NCBI GenBank assembly: GCA_937125395.1
Contig: CAKZLI010000053.1
Coordinates: forward strand, 1-51,584
Source of the DNA: an uncultured Glaciecola sp.
GTDB taxonomy: Bacteria > Pseudomonadota > Gammaproteobacteria > Enterobacterales > Alteromonadaceae
Length of the DNA stretch: 51,584 nt
Direction of reading: 5' to 3'
Shown: piece by piece, positions 46,716 through 51,584 of the stretch
Numbering within the stretch: the first letter of the stretch is position 1
Layout: each line of letters opens with the position of its first letter
The notes under the pieces: model-generated
Told to the model about the DNA's origin: nothing
The model's input: only the letters and a program-made list of their open reading frames with translations
Database searches by the model: none
Made by a program: the position numbers and the translations under genes

Positions 46716-47038
46716 GTTAACAATAACCCTAATAAAAAAGACAAAGAAATAAAAGTGTTGTTATTGTACCTAAAAATCCCAGTATCGCATAATTGTTAAT
46801 CGGTTTAGTGTAATGCATGGTTTATATAAGATACAAAAGCTGTTGATTTCGTTAATTTTTATAGGTTTTGTTTAAAAGGTGTTACAAAACATTAACAATG
46901 TTTTGCAAATTGAGTTTAAAGGCAATAGACTTGAGTGTAAGATTAACTGGTCTAAGCACTTATCAGATTTTATAAAGTTGAGGGTGTCTCAGCTTTTACA
47001 GTAAAAATAACAACAAATATGACTCTTAGGGAGATATA
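46716..47038. promoter_or_regulatory. 323-nt AT-rich intergenic region upstream of the lipase
   Basis: No gene is supported here. It contains an inverted repeat CAAAACATT (46885-46893)/AATGTTTTG (46897-46905) with a 3-nt centre, which looks like a regulator-binding palindrome about 135 nt before the lipase start. Ribosome site GGGAGA precedes ATG 47039. No -35/-10 pair is convincing in such AT-rich DNA. Confidence 0.45.
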
Positions 47039-49645
47039 ATGAAAAAACTGTTAATCAGTACCAGCGTTGCTGCAGCACTTACTTTAATGGGGTGTGGTGG
47101 CGGTGAAACTATCAGTGATTTGCAAGAAAGCAATCCAGCCCAAGCTCCTTTGTCTCGAGTGGTCTTTGACCCTGCAAATGGTAACCTTAATATCCCTAAT
47201 GATTTATTAATGTTGCCAGGTGATGATGGTTTTTTTGATTACACGTTAAACATTCCTGTTGCTGATCCAACAGATTTTGCTGATCCACAAAATGCATTAA
47301 ATGTATTAGATGGCTGGTCTGTATCACAACCGTTTGTTATTAATGTTGATACGCCCAGTGGTGTGAGCCTTGATGCGAGCACCGTATCTGCGGGTGTATC
47401 ATTATACGAAGCCACATTAGGCTTAAACCAATCAGATCCAGACTGTGCTGCTATTGCTGTGCCATCGGCCGGTTGTAAAGTCGGTGACAAGCTAACATTC
47501 GGTGTTGATTATGTTGTCTCATTATCTGACAGCGATACTATTGCGTTTGTACCGTTGAAGCCGTTGAAGCCTAGCCAAGGTTACATATTAGTATTAACGG
47601 ATGATTTGAAAGATTCAACAGGCCGTTCAGTGCAAGGTTCAACAACCTGGGGTTTAGTTAATCAAGATCCGGCGACTTCACCATTAGGTTCTGAAGCACA
47701 ACTTGGTTTACAAACCCTCATCAACAGTATTGTTGTTTCACTCGGTCAAGCAGGTGTTGAGCGTGACGATGTTATTTATGCAGCATCGTTTACGACCCAA
47801 TCCACTACCGTTGTTTTAGAAACCATCAAAAAAGTCATGGTCGGAGAATTTGCAGCACGTTTCGGTGCAGGTGACCCAACCGCTGGAGCTGCATTACCAG
47901 CTATCACAGTTGTTGATGCACCTGATGCACCTAATGCAATGGAAGCACTTGGGTTAGTCTCTGCTGAAGCTGTTGCTGGTGCCGTTCAACTCGGTATTGC
48001 AGGACTACCTGCTGCTGCCGCTCCGTTGATTCCAGCCATTGAAAATGCTGATTTTAGCGGTATGACTACCTGTGCTGGATTATTAACCGCTGTTGGTGGT
48101 GGTTTTGGTCACCCTTCAGCTCAAGTCAATGACTTTGCAGCGGGTGTGGCTGGTGGCGTATTAGCTGAAGCGGGGCCATTTTGTGCTGCCAAGCATGTAC
48201 GTGGTTCGATTTCATTACCGCATTACTTAGCTATTCCACGTGCAGATAATGCCACAGCTCCCGTCAATGAGTTTATGACAGCAGCATGTGACAGTGGCAT
48301 TGTATTAGCTGGATTTGCTAGCTTACCTGCTGCGGTGCAAGCCACATATTCACCAGGTCCTAATGACGCAACTTGTGCTGCGGTTGGTTTACGCGACTTA
48401 CAAGATGCAGCTGGTAATACACTAGACCGGGATCGTAATGTGACTCGCTTTAGCCCTGTGCCACAAGCAAAAGGCGGCAACGCGGGTAACATGACATTAG
48501 ATGTACAAATTACCGTGCCAGATCCAATGGTTATCGCTGCGCTAGAGCAACCTGCAGTGACGATGCCTGATGCTGGCTGGCCAGTGGTGATTTTATATCA
48601 TGGTATTACACGTAAAAAAGAAGACATGTTAGCGATTACGGCGGCATTTTCATTCGCGGGTATAGCCACTGTTGCCATTGACCATCCATTACATGGCTCT
48701 CGTGGTTATGACTTGAACGGTGATGGTGTTGATGAGTTAAATGCGACAACGGTTTCAGCGACACATTACATGAACCTCAAAACGCTACCGACAGCTAAAG
48801 CGAATTTAACTCAGTCTGTATCTGATTTGTTAGGATTACGTTTAGGCTTAAATGCGTTAGTTGATACCTCTACGGGCAGTGTTGCTATGTTAGATAAAAG
48901 CAACGTTTCTGTGATGGGTGTCTCGTTAGGTGGCATAGCAGGTGGTAACTTTGCTGCTGTTGCCAATACCTCAATGGGTGGTGATTTAAGCGCGCTAGAT
49001 AGCATGTTTAGTGTTGCTGCTGCCTCATTGGAGTCGCCAGGAGCCGGTACGGCACAATTTTTATTAGAATCGCCTAGTTTTGGTCCTCTAATTAAGAGTT
49101 TGTTGTTAGCTGAAGCGAGCCCTGAATTTGCTGCTCTAGTTGCCGCTACTTATCCAGATGGTGCAACAGAAGCACAGACGTCTGGCTTGGTTCAACCATT
49201 CTTAGATGCGTTAAGTGATGCACAATTAGCAGCAGTCAATGCGACGTTTAATCAGTTCTTGTTTGCTGCGCAAACGTCATTGGATGGTGCTGACCCTATC
49301 AGCTACGTGGGTGCATTAGGCATGAACACGCCAACTCATGTAATGACAGTCGTTGGTGATGGTGGATTAAACCTTCCTGACCAAGTTATTCCGGTAAATA
49401 CATCAGCACCACTGGCTGGTCAAGATGCGTATGTTGAACAAGCTGGGTTAATGCAAGTGTCAACAACAGCGCAATCTGCTGATCCTGTATCTGGTTACGT
49501 TTTATTTAATGAAGGCGCGCATGGTTCATCATTGAGCCCAGCATCTAGTGCTGCAGTAACTGCAGAGATGCAAAAGCAATCAGTCTCTTTCATTGCTTCT
49601 GGTGGTCGTTTACTGCCAATAACGAATGAAGCGGTAGTTGAGTAA
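47039..49645 (+). CDS. VolA/Pla-1-type surface lipase lipoprotein
   Basis: 868 residues with a lipoprotein signal (lipobox LMGC, Cys19). The region from about 40 to 270 (DPANGNLNIPNDLLML, VPLKPLKPSQGYILVLTDDLKDSTGR) matches the N-terminal domain of the bacterial virulence-factor lipase family. The hydrolase domain has VILYHGITRKKEDML (oxyanion loop) and the nucleophile elbow GVSLG with Ser629; a late His (NEGAHGS) may complete the triad. VolA of Vibrio is a surface-exposed lipoprotein lysophospholipase that frees fatty acids for uptake. Substrate range here is inferred. A strong terminator follows. Confidence 0.88.
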   Translation: MKKLLISTSVAAALTLMGCGGGETISDLQESNPAQAPLSRVVFDPANGNLNIPNDLLMLPGDDGFFDYTLNIPVADPTDFADPQNALNVLDGWSVSQPFVINVDTPSGVSLDASTVSAGVSLYEATLGLNQSDPDCAAIAVPSAGCKVGDKLTFGVDYVVSLSDSDTIAFVPLKPLKPSQGYILVLTDDLKDSTGRSVQGSTTWGLVNQDPATSPLGSEAQLGLQTLINSIVVSLGQAGVERDDVIYAASFTTQSTTVVLETIKKVMVGEFAARFGAGDPTAGAALPAITVVDAPDAPNAMEALGLVSAEAVAGAVQLGIAGLPAAAAPLIPAIENADFSGMTTCAGLLTAVGGGFGHPSAQVNDFAAGVAGGVLAEAGPFCAAKHVRGSISLPHYLAIPRADNATAPVNEFMTAACDSGIVLAGFASLPAAVQATYSPGPNDATCAAVGLRDLQDAAGNTLDRDRNVTRFSPVPQAKGGNAGNMTLDVQITVPDPMVIAALEQPAVTMPDAGWPVVILYHGITRKKEDMLAITAAFSFAGIATVAIDHPLHGSRGYDLNGDGVDELNATTVSATHYMNLKTLPTAKANLTQSVSDLLGLRLGLNALVDTSTGSVAMLDKSNVSVMGVSLGGIAGGNFAAVANTSMGGDLSALDSMFSVAAASLESPGAGTAQFLLESPSFGPLIKSLLLAEASPEFAALVAATYPDGATEAQTSGLVQPFLDALSDAQLAAVNATFNQFLFAAQTSLDGADPISYVGALGMNTPTHVMTVVGDGGLNLPDQVIPVNTSAPLAGQDAYVEQAGLMQVSTTAQSADPVSGYVLFNEGAHGSSLSPASSAAVTAEMQKQSVSFIASGGRLLPITNEAVVE

Positions 49646-49679
49646 TGTAAATTTACCAACCGGTAAACCATAAATGTGT

Positions 49680-49714
49680 AAAGACCTGTAATGCGAATTG
49701 CAGGTCTTTTTTTT
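49680..49714 (+). terminator. Rho-independent terminator after the lipase
   Basis: AAAGACCTG (49680-49688) and CAGGTCTTT (49701-49709) form a perfect 9-bp stem with a 12-nt loop, ending in an uninterrupted T run to 49714. It separates the lipase from the following acylase gene, which must have its own promoter. Confidence 0.9.
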
Positions 49715-49779
49715 GTTAATAAATTGTAAATTAAATTAGATTAAAGTAGATTAAAACATTCAATATAGGAGAAATTATT

Positions 49780-51584
49780 TTGTCTAATATCATTTCGAAA
49801 TCAGTTGCGATTGCTATGGGTACGATTTCATTACTGACTTTAAGTGCTTGTGGTACTGACGGTGTCAAAGTTGCTACACCACCAATGCCTATTCCTCCAA
49901 CGGTTGTTACACCTGCGCCTGTTTTACCTGCATTTGATCCAGATGGTGAACTCACTGCTAATATTCGTTGGACAGATTATGGAGTGCCCCATATAACGGC
50001 TGATAATGTTGAGGGCATGTCATTTGGAGTAGGTTATGCCTTTGCCAAAGATAATATTTGTATCTTGGCAGACCAAATTATTAAATATAATTCGCAACGC
50101 GCTAAATATTATGGACCGGATGAACAGCCTGGTAGTGGTGACTCAGGAAATCTGATTAACGACTTTGGCTTTCTAACGGTCGGAATACAACAGATAGCTC
50201 AAGATAATTATGCCAGTATGTCAGCGAATACCAGAGCGATGGCTTCAGGATATACCCAAGGCTATAATAAGTATTTAGCTGATACAGGCGTGGCCAATAT
50301 TGATCCTGCATGCGCTAATCAGCCATGGGTTCAACCAATCACACCTATCGATATTTTAACGTATTCACTTGGCGTATCATTATTACCTGGGGCTGCGAAT
50401 TTTTTACCCGCGATGTTTGCTGCAGCACCTCCTGGGGAATCTTTTTTACCGCGTCCAGTGATGGCCGCTCGCCCTGGGTTAGCCTCTAATACAGCCAATA
50501 CCTCTATTCCGTTTGCGATGTCGCCGAACATCGTATTACCTGAACGCAATCCACAAGAGATGGGATCTAATGGTTGGGGCTTAGGTTCAGACATGACCGA
50601 GAATGGGATGGGGATGGTGTTAGGTAATCCCCATTTTCCACATACCGGGAATTTACGTTTTTGGCAGTTTCATACTACCATTCCTGGATTTTTAAACGTG
50701 ATGGGTGGCTCATTAATGGGTGTACCTGGGGCTGTTAATATTGGGTTTAATGAGAACGTGGCTTGGACTCACACATTTTCAACTGCAGAGCACTTTGTAG
50801 TGTATCAATTACAACTTGATGATAACGATTCTTCTGGTTTAACCCATTCAGTGGATGGTAATAGTCGAACAATTAATAGTAAAGTTATACAAATAGATGT
50901 TGCAACTGGACCTACTACCAGTATGCAGCTCGAAAAAACCGCGTATTATACTAACTATGGTCCGATGATAGTTGTACCGGGTAGTTTTGATTGGAGCGCT
51001 GGACAAGCGTTTGCTATAAAAGATGCTAATTTGCCTAACTTTGATGTTGTTGATCATTGGTTTGCGATGAATGTGGCTGCCAATATGGAAGAATTTAAAC
51101 AAGCATTTAAAGATCATGATGGCGTAATCTTTAATAATACTATGGCGGCCTCTAAAGAAGGTGAAGTATTTTATATTGATGACTCTACTGTACCCGGTCT
51201 GACCGATACGGCTATTAATGCGCTTACAACCAATCCGTTACTGGTTGCCACTAAGCAAGCCGCTGGTTTTACAGTATTACCAGGTTTTATCTCGCAGATG
51301 GACTTTGTCGGACCTGTACCTTATGCACAAGCGCCTAAATATGAAGGTACGGATTATGTACAAAACTCTAATGATAGTTTTTGGTTAACTAATCTAGAGA
51401 ATCCGATTACGGGTGTATCGCCGTTGTTCGGTGAAGTGGATAACCAACAATCGCTTCGCTCAAGAATGGCGCATAAGCTATTGGCAAATGCTTCTGGTAG
51501 TGATGGGTTGTTTTCACCATTAGAAGTGGAAGAAGCCTTGTTAGGTAATCATAGTTATCTAGCCGATGCGGTATTGAGTGATTT
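49780..51584 (+). CDS. penicillin acylase family lipoprotein (truncated by window end)
   Basis: The frame is open from TTG 49780 to the end of the window, 601 codons with no stop. TTG is preceded by AGGAGA 7 nt upstream, and gives a basic n-region before a lipobox LSAC (Cys24); the first ATG (49816) would lose the n-region, so TTG is preferred. A Pro/Val-rich spacer follows, then the alpha-chain (ANIRWTDYGVPHITADNVEGM, GVGYAFAKDNICILADQI). The autocleavage site is GSNGWGLGSD with Ser263 as future nucleophile, followed by GNPHFPHTGNLRFWQFH. Members cleave acyl amides, including acyl-homoserine lactones. It is very different in sequence from the acylase at 5506-7887. Confidence 0.9.
   Translation, partial: MSNIISKSVAIAMGTISLLTLSACGTDGVKVATPPMPIPPTVVTPAPVLPAFDPDGELTANIRWTDYGVPHITADNVEGMSFGVGYAFAKDNICILADQIIKYNSQRAKYYGPDEQPGSGDSGNLINDFGFLTVGIQQIAQDNYASMSANTRAMASGYTQGYNKYLADTGVANIDPACANQPWVQPITPIDILTYSLGVSLLPGAANFLPAMFAAAPPGESFLPRPVMAARPGLASNTANTSIPFAMSPNIVLPERNPQEMGSNGWGLGSDMTENGMGMVLGNPHFPHTGNLRFWQFHTTIPGFLNVMGGSLMGVPGAVNIGFNENVAWTHTFSTAEHFVVYQLQLDDNDSSGLTHSVDGNSRTINSKVIQIDVATGPTTSMQLEKTAYYTNYGPMIVVPGSFDWSAGQAFAIKDANLPNFDVVDHWFAMNVAANMEEFKQAFKDHDGVIFNNTMAASKEGEVFYIDDSTVPGLTDTAINALTTNPLLVATKQAAGFTVLPGFISQMDFVGPVPYAQAPKYEGTDYVQNSNDSFWLTNLENPITGVSPLFGEVDNQQSLRSRMAHKLLANASGSDGLFSPLEVEEALLGNHSYLADAVLSD

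Overview
The window looks like chromosomal core DNA of a marine gammaproteobacterium, most likely of the order Alteromonadales. The reasons are the (infC)-rpmI-rplT-pheS-pheT-ihfA block, the mfd neighbourhood with CsiV-like and PilZ genes, a LiuR-type leucine-degradation operon, a VolA/Pla-1-type surface lipase and a maltodextrin locus with a tryptophan-halogenase-like gene. This placement is inferred from gene content and order, not from a database search. I see no rRNA, tRNA, CRISPR array, prophage or insertion sequence.

Layout. 1-4858: translation block (IF-3 tail, L35, L20, PheS, PheT, IHF-alpha), with a terminator after rplT and another after ihfA. The ihfA terminator overlaps the 5' end of the next gene. 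4817-9512: an anchored protein of unknown function, a penicillin-acylase-family hydrolase, NagZ (peptidoglycan recycling) and a PduO-type cobalamin adenosyltransferase. 9522-14853: a minus-strand run PilZ-like -> mfd -> csiV-like -> adenosyltransferase. 14935-16783: a LolC/E-type permease without lolD next to it, then a phosphoribosyltransferase. 16800-17700: an AT-rich stretch with an orphan exported protein and two hairpins. 17698-26199: a CbiM-like membrane protein, exonuclease III, a one-chain cysteine desulfurase-SufE fusion, a glycosyltransferase, a ketopantoate-reductase-like protein, an HDOD protein, a thioesterase and an alpha/beta hydrolase. 26191-27444: glgC.

27578-35772 is a complete leucine/isovalerate catabolic unit. 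It consists of liuR-liuA-liuB-liuC-liuD-liuE on the minus strand and a divergent thiolase. Together these take isovaleryl-CoA to acetyl-CoA plus acetoacetate, and the thiolase handles acetoacetyl-CoA. The shared control region holds an 18-bp near-perfect palindrome inside the spacer of the predicted liu promoter and a degenerate copy at the predicted thiolase -35.

35843-37342 is an orphan sensor kinase. 37344-44123 is a maltodextrin locus: a halogenase-like flavoprotein, a periplasmic GH13 enzyme, a remnant of an MFS transporter, a lipoprotein GH13 enzyme and a LacI-family regulator. A palindrome fills the spacer of the predicted promoter of the first amylase. 44299-46715 holds glnS and a YciK-like dehydrogenase. 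46716-51584 holds a large surface lipase and the start of a second penicillin-acylase-family lipoprotein, which begins with TTG and runs off the window.

I found no system that is convincingly new as a whole. The best leads are the desulfurase-SufE fusion with a microsatellite-like linker, the broken transporter between the two amylases together with the halogenase and promoter palindrome, the terminator embedded in a coding start, and the lolC-like gene separated from lolD.
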